Positions 1-6,703 of a stretch of DNA of 7,381 bases are shown in pieces. Location of the stretch: positions 1-7,381 of the forward strand of contig CAKQVV010000076.1 in the NCBI GenBank assembly GCA_934277845.1, read 5' to 3'. Below the pieces are notes generated by a model, which saw only the letters and a list, made by a program, of their open reading frames with translations, was not told the DNA's origin and did no database searches. Source of the DNA: an uncultured Clostridia bacterium. Lineage in GTDB: Bacteria; Bacillota; Clostridia; Christensenellales; Pumilibacteraceae. Every line of letters starts with the position of its first letter. The stretch's first letter is position 1. Made by a program: the position numbers and the translations under genes.

Positions 1-3000
1 ATTCGCCGCTGGTGGGTGCGGTTCTGTTGGCGTAGGTCGTGCCCTTGCCGCTGATCGTGCTGCCCACTTCTTTTCCGTCGGGACCGACAACCTTCTTGGT
101 GTAGGTCAGGTTAGCGGATTCGGACTTATTGTCCTCTGCCTTGACATAGAGATAACTGAACTTATAACCGGACTTGACGGTTGCTTCGTGCGAAGCGGCG
201 TTGCCGTCTTTGTCGGTGAGACTGAACGTAGGAGCAACTACGTCGCCGACTTTGATCGTGTAGGTGAACGTGCTGCTGTCGTTGCCTGCCTTTACGGTGT
301 AGGTCACGGTGTAAGTGCCGTTCTCGGTCGGGGTGAATTCGTATTCGTAACCCGCGGTCGTTGCGTCGATAACCTTGACGGTGCCGCTCTTCGGTGCCTT
401 GACGTCGACTACGATATCATCGGCGTTTGCATTATCGGTGTAAGCGGTTGCCTTCGGAAGATTAACTTTGACGTTGATCTGCGAGTAAGCAGGCATAACG
501 CCCTGAAGTTCAAACTTGACGGTCGAACTGTCGGTAACGGTGTACTTGCCGGTCTGGGTAAGTCCTGCGAGGTATGCGTTGAGATCTTCAACGGTCTTGC
601 CCGGTACTACGACCTCGTAATCAACCGCCGGATCGGCAACGGTAACTACCGCAGCCATATCGTCGATAGCGTACTTGCCGGTGGTCATTGCGGTGAATTC
701 CTCGCCCATAAGCGCGAACTTACCGCCGGTTACCTTGTGGATAAGAACGGGATAGAAATCGGTGTTGACTTCGCCGCTGATATACTCGCGAACGTTGTTC
801 ATCTCGATCTTGTCGTTTGCAAGAAGGACTTTCTTGTTTACGTCGCCGCTCGTAGCGTTGACGGAAGCGTTGCCTTCGATAGGATCGGTCGACTTGTGAG
901 CGACTTCTACCGGGATAACCTGAATGTTGCTGTTGCCGTTGATGTCGAATACTCTGAGTTCGAGATAATAAGTGCCTGCAACTCTGGTATCGAACGTAAC
1001 GTTGCGGACGATCTTCTTGCCCGAAGCCGCCGGGGTATAGACTTCGGCAGAAACGGTCATATATTCGCCGTCCGAATTCTTGACGCCGAGTTCGACACCG
1101 ACGTATTTGACGTTTTCGCTGCCGATGCCGTTAATAACGATGTTGCCGAGTTTGTGAGTCCTGACGGAATCGTCGTGACTTCCGGCGGTCACGCCCGTAA
1201 TGTCTACAGTGCCGAACATAGCGGATGCACCCGGAGTGATCACGGGAAGTTCGACGGTTGCGGTGCCTTCGTTGCCCGCGTCGGAAGTAGCGGTTGCGGT
1301 GAAGGTGAGTTTGCCTGCGGTGATGACGAGTTCTTTGCCGTCGTAAACGAGTTTGTAAACGCCGCCGTCTTTCCTGATTTCCGCTTCTTCTCCGCCCTTG
1401 ACTTCGGCGTCGAGGGTTACTTCGCCGCTCTTCACGGTGTAAGCAAGGGTAAGTTTGCTGTCGGTGGTGCTGGAATAGGTCGGAGCGGGCAAAGTAACGT
1501 CAACCGCGGTATTCTCGTCGGCAAGGACGTATTTGTCTACGTTCTTGAATTCGACGGTAACTGCGGAAGTGTCCTCATAGGTTTCCGCAACGTTGATCGT
1601 GTAGGTCTTGGTTGCTTTGTTGCCGGCGGCGTCGCGTGCCGTGTAGGTCACGACGTAATCGCCTGCGTACTGATAATCTGCCTTGGAAGCGTCGGCTTTG
1701 ATTGCGGTGACGTATGCGCCGAAATCGAACGCGAACGCCTCTGTCTTGGAGAACTTGTACTCGACGTTGGTAACGACGTTGGTATATTTGGTACCGCTCT
1801 CGCCCGCCGCCTTGTTGATATTGGAGAAGTTGACTACGGTCTTGCCCTCGGGATCTTTGATGGCGAAGGTAAGCGTGAGATCGTCGGCCTTGTCCTTGTT
1901 GTCGGTGACTTCGGGGAACGCGAACTTCACTGCCTTGTCGGCAATTTCAGCCTTCTTGTCGGCAGCGGCGGCGTCGTATTTGTAAACCTTGTCATAGCCC
2001 CACTTTGCGGGAATCATGGTTTCGTCGAGCGTGATCTCGGGAGCCTTCTTGTCCGAGCAGGTAATGGTGTAGGTCCATTCCGCGGACTCGTTTCCGTTGT
2101 CGTCGATCGCCTTGTAGGTGACTTTGTAGTCGCCCTCTCTGACGGGATAGAAGGTCATATTCTTGTTGTTGTCGAAAACTTCGTCTTCGGCGAGTTCTTC
2201 TACCGCGGTTTCGTTTTCGACATTGACTTTCTTGACGTTGACAAGGTTGCCGGAAGCGTCTTTACCTTTGACGGTGACGACGACTTCTACTCTCTCGTCG
2301 AACGAGTCGGACGCGGACGCCACGGGGAGCGTGACGACTTTGTTCACGTTAGCGGACGAAGGAACGCCGCTGACGCTCAGCGACGGAGCCTTGTTGTCGG
2401 CGAAGTTGTCCTGAACCTTGACTTCATAGGTCTTGGAAAGGTATTTGGTGCCGTTGCCGACTTTCGCGCTGTAAACGACGAACGTGCTGCCCGCGTTGGC
2501 GAACTTGAAGTCGCTGCCGGGAGTAACGGTTTCGCCGTTGTCGGTGGCAACGGTAACGGTGGTATTGGGCACTTTGACGAGTTTGCCGTCTTCGTCGTAA
2601 TATCCGACGTATGCGCCGGGAAGTTTTCTGGCGTCGCCGGTCTTGACCACGGACGGGATTCTCGCTTCGTTTTCAATGAAAAGTTCGAGTTCGTTTTCGA
2701 GTTCGCAAAGGACGCGGAAACTGTAAGACTTGTCGTTTTTTGCGTAGGTCACGGTATAGTTGCCGAGCTGATCCGCAGTGACCGCGCCGCTGCTTACGGT
2801 AGCGTCGGTGCCGTTCGGAGTCTTGACGGTAACGGTGTAACCGGACGCGTCGGGCACGGAAATGGTGTTCCCGTAAGTGACGGTTGACTGAACTTTTACG
2901 TTCTCGAGTACGAAATCTGTCGTAGCGGCTGCAGCCGGAACGTAAGTGAAACCGCCGATCGCTACCGATGCGGTCAGCACTAACGTGCACAGTCCTGCCA

Positions 3001-3022
3001 GAAAGCTCTTCTTTCTTTTCAT
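1..3022 (-). CDS. Large secreted surface protein with tandem bacterial Ig-like domains (3' end outside window)
   Basis: The minus-strand frame is open from ATG 3022-3020 to the left edge, giving about 1007 residues with no stop. Residues 1-33 form a classic Sec signal peptide: a KRKK n-region, a hydrophobic core (LCTLVLTASVAIGGF), and AAAA before TTD as a likely cleavage site near residue 33. No lipobox is seen. The mature part is a string of beta-rich, Thr/Val/Lys/Asp-rich domains. Several end in the strand pattern typical of bacterial Ig-like/HYR-type folds: VTYKAIDDNGNES (near residue 302), VTYTARDAAGNKA (~456), ATSDAGNEG (~574), RVFDINGNSN (~688) and YTVTYTVKAGNDS (~900). New domains start with KAPEITL- or VAPTFSL-like segments. 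AGGAGA at 3039-3034 lies 11 bases before the ATG. A role in the cell envelope, adhesion or glycan binding is inference. Any anchor (sortase signal, SLH domain) would lie outside the window. Confidence 0.85.
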   Translation of the reverse strand, partial: MKRKKSFLAGLCTLVLTASVAIGGFTYVPAAAATTDFVLENVKVQSTVTYGNTISVPDASGYTVTVKTPNGTDATVSSGAVTADQLGNYTVTYAKNDKSYSFRVLCELENELELFIENEARIPSVVKTGDARKLPGAYVGYYDEDGKLVKVPNTTVTVATDNGETVTPGSDFKFANAGSTFVVYSAKVGNGTKYLSKTYEVKVQDNFADNKAPSLSVSGVPSSANVNKVVTLPVASASDSFDERVEVVVTVKGKDASGNLVNVKKVNVENETAVEELAEDEVFDNNKNMTFYPVREGDYKVTYKAIDDNGNESAEWTYTITCSDKKAPEITLDETMIPAKWGYDKVYKYDAAAADKKAEIADKAVKFAFPEVTDNKDKADDLTLTFAIKDPEGKTVVNFSNINKAAGESGTKYTNVVTNVEYKFSKTEAFAFDFGAYVTAIKADASKADYQYAGDYVVTYTARDAAGNKATKTYTINVAETYEDTSAVTVEFKNVDKYVLADENTAVDVTLPAPTYSSTTDSKLTLAYTVKSGEVTLDAEVKGGEEAEIRKDGGVYKLVYDGKELVITAGKLTFTATATSDAGNEGTATVELPVITPGASAMFGTVDITGVTAGSHDDSVRTHKLGNIVINGIGSENVKYVGVELGVKNSDGEYMTVSAEVYTPAASGKKIVRNVTFDTRVAGTYYLELRVFDINGNSNIQVIPVEVAHKSTDPIEGNASVNATSGDVNKKVLLANDKIEMNNVREYISGEVNTDFYPVLIHKVTGGKFALMGEEFTAMTTGKYAIDDMAAVVTVADPAVDYEVVVPGKTVEDLNAYLAGLTQTGKYTVTDSSTVKFELQGVMPAYSQINVKVNLPKATAYTDNANADDIVVDVKAPKSGTVKVIDATTAGYEYEFTPTENGTYTVTYTVKAGNDSSTFTYTIKVGDVVAPTFSLTDKDGNAASHEATVKSGYKFSYLYVKAEDNKSESANLTYTKKVVGPDGKEVGSTISGKGTTYANRTAPTSGE

Positions 3023-3077
3023 TATAACTATGTTCTCCTAATGTATTTTCCTGCTTGTTGTACAGTTTAACGGAATA

Positions 3078-3106
3078 ATTATACTATCTTACTTTTTCTT
3101 TGTCAA
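3078..3106 (-). promoter_or_regulatory. Consensus sigma-A promoter of the Ig-like surface protein gene
   Basis: Read on the minus strand, TTGACA (3106-3101) and TATAAT (3083-3078) are separated by exactly 17 bases, so both hexamers match consensus fully. Transcription would start near 3071, leaving a leader of about 50 bases before the ATG at 3022. The site lies 59-87 bases beyond the hom stop codon. Confidence 0.85.
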
Positions 3107-3164
3107 ATACTTTTCGGGAAAATTGCAAAGATATTATCCCACAGTAATCGAAAATTATGTGAAA

Positions 3165-4442
3165 TCAGTCGATTACTCTGATCAGCGAGTCGACATTTTT
3201 GACGCAATCGAGTTTGCCGAGAGTGTCTACCGATTTCATGACGGCATTTTCGCTCGCCGAATGCGTCATTATTATAATAGGAACGGTTCCCTCGCCCGAG
3301 CCGCTCTGGCTTATTGACGCGATACTCACGCCGTTTTTGCCCCACACGTCCGCAATGCGCGAGAGTGCGCCGGCGGTATCGAGGACGGTAAGCGCGACGT
3401 AATACTTACCCATGAAGTCGTCCGCTATCGTGATTCCGTCCGCCACCTTGCCGTTGTTGTCGAAGTCGGTATACTCGGGCGTGTCGTGCGTCGCGCAGTA
3501 AACGACGTCGCTGACGATCGCGCTGCCGGTGGGGCGCGCGCCCGCTCCCCTGCCGTAAAGCATTACATCGTCGACAAAATCGCCCTTTATGAACACGGCG
3601 TTGAACGCGCCCGAAACCGACGCCAGCGGATGCGAATTTTTGACGAAAGTCGGGTGAACGCGTACCTCGACCGAATTGCCGTTCTTTTTGCCGATCGCGA
3701 GTAGTTTGAGCGTGTAACCCATTCGCTTGCCGTACTCGACGTCGTTTTTGGTAAGGCGAGTAATGCCTTCGCGATATATCTTTGTGTACGGAATGCAGGT
3801 ATGGAACGCCAGCGACGAAAGAATCGAGAGTTTATACATCGCGTCGTAACCCTCGACGTCGGCGGTAGGATTCGCTTCGGCATAACCGAGCGACTGCGCC
3901 ATTTTAAGCGCGTCGTCGTATCCCATGCCCTCGTCGGTCATTTTGGTGAGAATGTAGTTTGTCGTACCGTTGACGATGCCGGTAATCATTTCGATATTAT
4001 CGCCCTGCATACTCTCTTTCAGCGTGCGGATAACCGGCACGCCGCCCACGCAGGACGCCTCGAAGTAAAACCCGACGTTGTTCTCTCTCGCGACTTTTTC
4101 GATTTCGCCCCAGTGCTTGGAAATGAGTTCCTTGTTGGCGGTGACAACGCTTTTGCCCGATTTCATCACCTTTTCGATAAATGTTTTTGCCGGTTCGACG
4201 CCGCCCATGACTTCCACTACTATCGAAATTTCACGATCGGCCAGAATGTCGTTAAGGTCGGTACAGACTTGCTCGGGCAGAACTTTCGCTTTCAGTTTCG
4301 CTTCATCGCGGTCGAGAACTTTTTTTACCCTTACGTCCACACCGTAAGCCGCCGCGATCTTGTCGTGATTGGCGTTGAGTATTTCGTAAGTGCCGCCTCC
4401 CACCGTGCCCAAGCCCATTATTGCAACGTAAACCGTTTTCAT
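3165..4442 (-). CDS. hom: Homoserine dehydrogenase with C-terminal ACT domain
   Basis: 425 residues, the usual length for ACT-containing homoserine dehydrogenases. The enzyme reduces aspartate-semialdehyde to homoserine with NAD(P)H, the branch to threonine and methionine. Residues 10-17 (GLGTVGGG) form the dinucleotide-binding loop. TANKELI (101-107) carries the conserved Lys104. GIVNGTTNYILTKM (155-168) and GRGAGARPTGSA (297-308) are family blocks. Residues 182-204 match the homoserine dehydrogenase signature, ending GYDAMYK with Asp200 and Lys204 in the catalytic positions. An ACT domain fills about 347-425 (VLDTAGALSRIADV) and implies allosteric control, probably by threonine. The same frame is open upstream to 4586, but the Rossmann fold begins at ATG 4442, preceded by GGGAGG six bases away. 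This ATG overlaps the coaX stop as ATGA, which suggests translational coupling. Confidence 0.96.
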   Translation of the reverse strand: MKTVYVAIMGLGTVGGGTYEILNANHDKIAAAYGVDVRVKKVLDRDEAKLKAKVLPEQVCTDLNDILADREISIVVEVMGGVEPAKTFIEKVMKSGKSVVTANKELISKHWGEIEKVARENNVGFYFEASCVGGVPVIRTLKESMQGDNIEMITGIVNGTTNYILTKMTDEGMGYDDALKMAQSLGYAEANPTADVEGYDAMYKLSILSSLAFHTCIPYTKIYREGITRLTKNDVEYGKRMGYTLKLLAIGKKNGNSVEVRVHPTFVKNSHPLASVSGAFNAVFIKGDFVDDVMLYGRGAGARPTGSAIVSDVVYCATHDTPEYTDFDNNGKVADGITIADDFMGKYYVALTVLDTAGALSRIADVWGKNGVSIASISQSGSGEGTVPIIIMTHSASENAVMKSVDTLGKLDCVKNVDSLIRVID

Positions 4443-5227
4443 TGTTTGCCTCCCTGTTCCGAGTTGGTTTTGTATAGTGCGTACAGTCCGCGCAAAGTAA
4501 GCGTGCGGTCGACCACGTCGATGACTTTGCTGTTCGCGCTGACGATTTCGCTGAGTCCGCCGGTCGCAACCACGCGGATATTGCATCCGCCCATTTCTTC
4601 TTTCATTTTATTTACTATATACTCGACCATGCCGACGTAACCGTAGATAAGTCCCGATTGCATGTTCGTTATAGTGGATTTGCCGATAACGCGATCGGGT
4701 TTTACGAGTTCTACTTTCGGCAGTTTCGCCGCTTTCTGGCAAAGCGCGTCCGCACCCGTTTTAAGCCCGAAACTTATCACGCCGCCCGTAAATTCTCCGA
4801 ACGCGGAAATCGCGTTGAAAGTTGTCGCCGTACCGCAGTCGATGACTATGCACGGCCCGCCGTATGTTCGATACGCCGCGACCGAATTGACTATTCTGTC
4901 CGCTCCCACTTCCTTGGGGTTGTCGTAGCGGATATTTATACCCGTCTTTATTCCGCCGCCCACGATCATAGGCTTGACGCGGAAGTACACGCCGATAAGA
5001 TGCTCGAACGTGTAGTTGAGATTGGGGTTTACGCTGCTGATAATCGCTCCGTCGATGTCGGCGAGGTTGATGCCGCGCGCGCCGAACGAATCGCGGATCG
5101 CAAGGTAATATTCGTCGCCCGTCTTGTGCGTGGACGAACTCAATCTCGTGCTGCCCAAAAGTTTGCCGTCCTCGGAAAATACTCCGAGTTTAACGTTGGT
5201 GTTTCCTATGTCGATTGCGAGTATCAT
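4439..5227 (-). CDS. coaX: Type III pantothenate kinase
   Basis: 262 residues, normal for CoaX, which phosphorylates pantothenate in the first step of coenzyme A synthesis. It belongs to the ASKHA fold and is cytosolic. Visible motifs are DIGNTNVKLGVF at 6-17 (phosphate-binding loop, Asp6), NPKEVGADR at 103-111 with the probable catalytic base Asp110, IDCGTATTF at 129-137, GGVISFG at 148-154 and ATGGLSEIV at 221-229. As family knowledge, type III kinases need a monovalent cation and are not feedback-inhibited by CoA. One deviation: the GGxIxPG motif has Phe153 where Pro is usual. The start codon directly abuts the TAA of the upstream transporter gene. GGAGA at 5242-5238 is the ribosome site, ten bases away, inside that gene's end. 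The stop overlaps the hom start. Confidence 0.96.
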   Translation of the reverse strand: MILAIDIGNTNVKLGVFSEDGKLLGSTRLSSSTHKTGDEYYLAIRDSFGARGINLADIDGAIISSVNPNLNYTFEHLIGVYFRVKPMIVGGGIKTGINIRYDNPKEVGADRIVNSVAAYRTYGGPCIVIDCGTATTFNAISAFGEFTGGVISFGLKTGADALCQKAAKLPKVELVKPDRVIGKSTITNMQSGLIYGYVGMVEYIVNKMKEEMGGCNIRVVATGGLSEIVSANSKVIDVVDRTLTLRGLYALYKTNSEQGGKQ

Positions 5228-5869
5228 TTATTTGTTATCTCCGTTATCGTCGGTTCCGTCGTCTTTTTCATTATTATATATAGGCGCGGACTCGGTTTCC
5301 GCCGACTTGTCGGTAATATGCAAACCTCGTCTTACGCCGAGAGTAACGATCGGAACGAGAATCGCAGTCATAACGAATTCCGGGACGGCGTTCGCGAGCA
5401 CGGTGACTTTGAAAACCGAATCGAGCGTATTGTTTTCGCCGAACAGGACGAGCGCGGATAAAAACAGCACGGTATTCATTGCCGTTGTGAGCGCGGCGGC
5501 TGTCGATATGGACGCGATTTCGCGGGTTTTGGGTTTCGCATTACCGAAAATCTTGTGGCAAAGCGCATATACGCCGTAGATTATAAAGCCTAAAAACGCG
5601 CGCGGCAAAATCGAAATGAGCGGATTGATTACCGACGACTTGCCGAAAAAAATTGCCGTGATGCACGACGATACGCCGAAAATCAAGCCCGAAGCCACCG
5701 CCGTCGCAAGTTTCGGCTTTACCAGCGCGAACGTGAACGTGACCGTAAGCGTAATGAACGCCGCCGACAACGGCAAAAAAGGCGTTATCGCGCGGTCGAG
5801 CGTCATTGCCGCGAAGATCAGTGCGCCGAGCGTGGCGTACAATACGACCGTCTTTGTTTTTGTTTTCAT
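5228..5869 (-). CDS. ECF transporter S component, candidate pantothenate transporter
   Basis: 213 residues with about six hydrophobic segments (roughly 8-24, 30-50, 54-75, 85-104, 120-143 and 155-178). This is the usual size and topology of the substrate-binding S subunit of energy-coupling-factor vitamin importers. The block NPLISILPRAFLGFIIYGVY (82-101) and NAVPEFVMTAILVPIV (160-175) recall S components of the pantothenate/PanT-like group. The tail after residue 186 is short, hydrophilic and acid-rich, ending DDNGDNK. Direct abutment with coaX makes pantothenate the most likely substrate, which is context inference. The shared ATPase and T subunits are not in this window. AAAGGAG (5882-5876) lies six bases before the ATG. 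It is the first gene of the operon, behind the promoter at 5965-5994. Other vitamins remain possible. Confidence 0.8.
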   Translation of the reverse strand: MKTKTKTVVLYATLGALIFAAMTLDRAITPFLPLSAAFITLTVTFTFALVKPKLATAVASGLIFGVSSCITAIFFGKSSVINPLISILPRAFLGFIIYGVYALCHKIFGNAKPKTREIASISTAAALTTAMNTVLFLSALVLFGENNTLDSVFKVTVLANAVPEFVMTAILVPIVTLGVRRGLHITDKSAETESAPIYNNEKDDGTDDNGDNK

Positions 5870-5964
5870 TGTTTGCTCCTTTACTGGACTTCTTCGACCG
5901 AAGATAGCCCGCGATTAAAAAAATTTTTGCGTCCGATCCGAAACCTCGGTATCAGCGTACCGTT

Positions 5965-5994
5965 ATTCTACCACAACTATCCCGTAAAAATCAA
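5965..5994 (-). promoter_or_regulatory. Probable sigma-A promoter of the transporter-coaX-hom operon
   Basis: On the minus strand, TTGATT (5994-5989), an 18-base spacer and TAGAAT (5970-5965) preceded by TGG form a good extended -10 promoter. The start point would be near 5958, giving a leader of about 90 bases. The leader holds small stems at 5962-5947 (CGGTA/TACCG), 5949-5938 (CCGA/TCGG) and 5904-5891 (TCTTCG/CGAAGA), and an A5T7 run at 5928-5917. No riboswitch class is recognised in it. Confidence 0.65.
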
Positions 5995-6087
5995 GCGATT
6001 GTGAGGGACGCGTTATATTTCTTTATCGTAGCGAAGTGAAGGCTGTTTGGTTTTTTATTTTATAAGGATAATTATTCGCTCCATGCA

Positions 6088-6122
6088 GGGGATTCCACGC
6101 GCGTGCCGCGCTCTGAATGACG
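6088..6122 (+). repeat. Palindromic repeat core, copy 1
   Basis: GGGGATTCCACG (6088-6099) and CTCTGAATGACG (6111-6122) flank an inner stem GCGCG (6099-6103) / CGCGC (6107-6111) with loop TGC. It has four leading Gs instead of the five in copies 2-4. Confidence 0.85.
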
Positions 6123-6189
6123 GGGAAAACGGAAAGCGCGCGTTATTATTTTATCAGACCTATTTATGAGGATAGTATTCGCTCCATGC

Positions 6190-6225
6190 GGGGGATTCCA
6201 CGCGCGTGCCGCGCTCTGAATGACG
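6190..6225 (+). repeat. Palindromic repeat core, copy 2
   Basis: Same core as copy 1 with five leading Gs and the same GCGCG/CGCGC inner stem. The following spacer has GTGTGCG where copies 1 and 3 have GCGCGCG. Confidence 0.85.
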
Positions 6226-6293
6226 GGAAAAACGGAAAGTGTGCGTTATTATTTTATCAGACCTATTTATGAGGATAATTATCCGCTTCATGC

Positions 6294-6329
6294 GGGGGAT
6301 TCCACGCGCGTGCCGCGCTCTGAATGACG
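6294..6329 (+). repeat. Palindromic repeat core, copy 3
   Basis: Same core and inner stem as copies 1 and 2. The bases just upstream read CCGCTTCATGCGG (6283-6295), itself a small CCGC/GCGG stem shared with copy 4. Confidence 0.85.
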
Positions 6330-6396
6330 GGGAAAACGGAAAGCGCGCGTTCGAGTATTGGCAAGTTTTTTATAAAGTTGATTATCCGCTTCATGC

Positions 6397-6439
6397 GGGG
6401 GATTCCACGCAAATGCTTGTGCATTTGCTCTGAATGACG
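6397..6439 (+). repeat. Palindromic repeat core, copy 4, with a different inner hairpin
   Basis: The flanks GGGGGATTCCACG (6397-6409) and CTCTGAATGACG (6428-6439) are conserved. The inner part is a perfect 8-base stem, GCAAATGC (6409-6416) / GCATTTGC (6421-6428) with loop TTGT, unrelated in sequence to the GC stem of copies 1-3. Confidence 0.9.
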
Positions 6440-6453
6440 TTATAGCAGTTTTA

Positions 6454-6495
6454 CTTCACGTTATAATTTAAATGCTTCGCGTTATAATTTAAAAT
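6454..6495. repeat. Two tandem 21-base AT-rich repeats
   Basis: 6454-6474 and 6475-6495 match at 18 of 21 positions and share CGTTATAATTTAAA exactly. They lie between repeat copies 4 and 5. Confidence 0.8.
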
Positions 6496-6520
6496 CGAAC
6501 GCGCAGTTTTCGTACTGCCT

Positions 6521-6588
6521 CGTCATTCAGAGGAGTACGGCATTGCCTCGATGCCCAAGAGGCTATGCCTTACGACGTGGAATCCCCC
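6521..6588 (-). repeat. Palindromic repeat core, copy 5, inverted, with a long inner hairpin
   Basis: CGTCATTCAGAG (6521-6532) and CGTGGAATCCCCC (6576-6588) are exact reverse complements of the copy 4 flanks. Between them are a 15-base arm at 6535-6549 and a 15-base arm at 6559-6573. They pair at 13 of 15 positions around a nine-base loop, so the inner hairpin is a third independent sequence. Confidence 0.9.
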
Positions 6589-6625
6589 GTAATAGAGAAA
6601 TTCTTATCTTTTTTACATAAAATCG

Positions 6626-6654
6626 CCCCGAAGGGAAACGGAATCCCTCCGGGG
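6626..6654 (-). terminator. Probable Rho-independent terminator of the small cysteine-rich gene
   Basis: 6626-6636 pairs with 6644-6654 over 11 positions with one A-C mismatch, around a seven-base loop. On the minus strand the stem is followed by CGATTTTATG, a short U-rich tract, about 50 bases after the stop at 6704. On the plus strand it is followed only by TTTATCG, and no plus-strand gene lies upstream. Confidence 0.6.
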
Positions 6655-6703
6655 TTTATCGTCGGTGCAAAACAAATTTTATCTTAGGTATGTAAAGCCC
6701 TAT

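Larger units (their letters stand above)
6060..6345 (+). repeat. Tandem array of three ~103-base units
   Basis: The landmark GATTCCACGC recurs at 6091, 6194, 6298 and 6401, a spacing of 103, 104 and 103 bases. The first three units are nearly identical across the core and the spacer: GACGGGGAAAACGG, then TTATTATTTTATCAGACC, then TATTTATGAGGATA. Unit three loses similarity shortly after 6346. Differences between units are scattered substitutions and one-base indels, which fits local duplication followed by mild drift. Confidence 0.9.
5999..6703. other. Gene-free 705-base region made mostly of palindromic repeats
   Basis: No reading frame here has a ribosome site plus a protein-like composition. 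From about 6060 to 6590 the sequence consists of five copies of a repeat core plus spacer material, listed separately. Bases 5999-6059 are AT-rich and unassigned. 6590-6625 is AT-rich, and 6626-6654 is a terminator-like hairpin. 6655-6703 is the downstream untranslated part of the small cysteine-rich gene. Confidence 0.8.

Noticed and set aside
188..2887. 899-codon open frame on the plus strand
   Set aside because: It is the exact codon-for-codon antisense of the Ig-like surface protein. The minus frame has a promoter, ribosome site, signal peptide and recognisable domains. The plus frame has none of these and its translation has no domain-like pattern.
3107..3164. Terminator between hom and the surface protein gene
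   Set aside because: No GC-rich stem followed by a U-run is visible on the minus strand here, so read-through from hom cannot be excluded.
4443..4586. 48-codon upstream extension of hom
   Set aside because: It overlaps coaX deeply, is Arg/Gln-rich and unlike the family. The Rossmann fold and ribosome site fit the start at 4442.
3801..4640. 279-codon plus-strand frame
   Set aside because: Antisense to hom and the end of coaX, both firmly identified by motifs.
4658..5461. 267-codon plus-strand frame
   Set aside because: Antisense to coaX and the end of the transporter gene; no ribosome site and no family features.
5870..5958. Riboswitch or attenuator in front of the transporter operon
   Set aside because: The leader has small stems and an A5T7 run, but no stable GC stem directly precedes the U-run and no known aptamer motif was recognised.
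6239..6433. 64-codon plus-strand frame in the repeat array
   Set aside because: It consists of two repeat copies read through, has no ribosome site, and the other copies do not keep the frame.
6060..6590. CRISPR array
   Set aside because: The period is about 103 bases, the intervening sequence is itself repeated rather than unique, one copy is inverted, and no cas gene is nearby.
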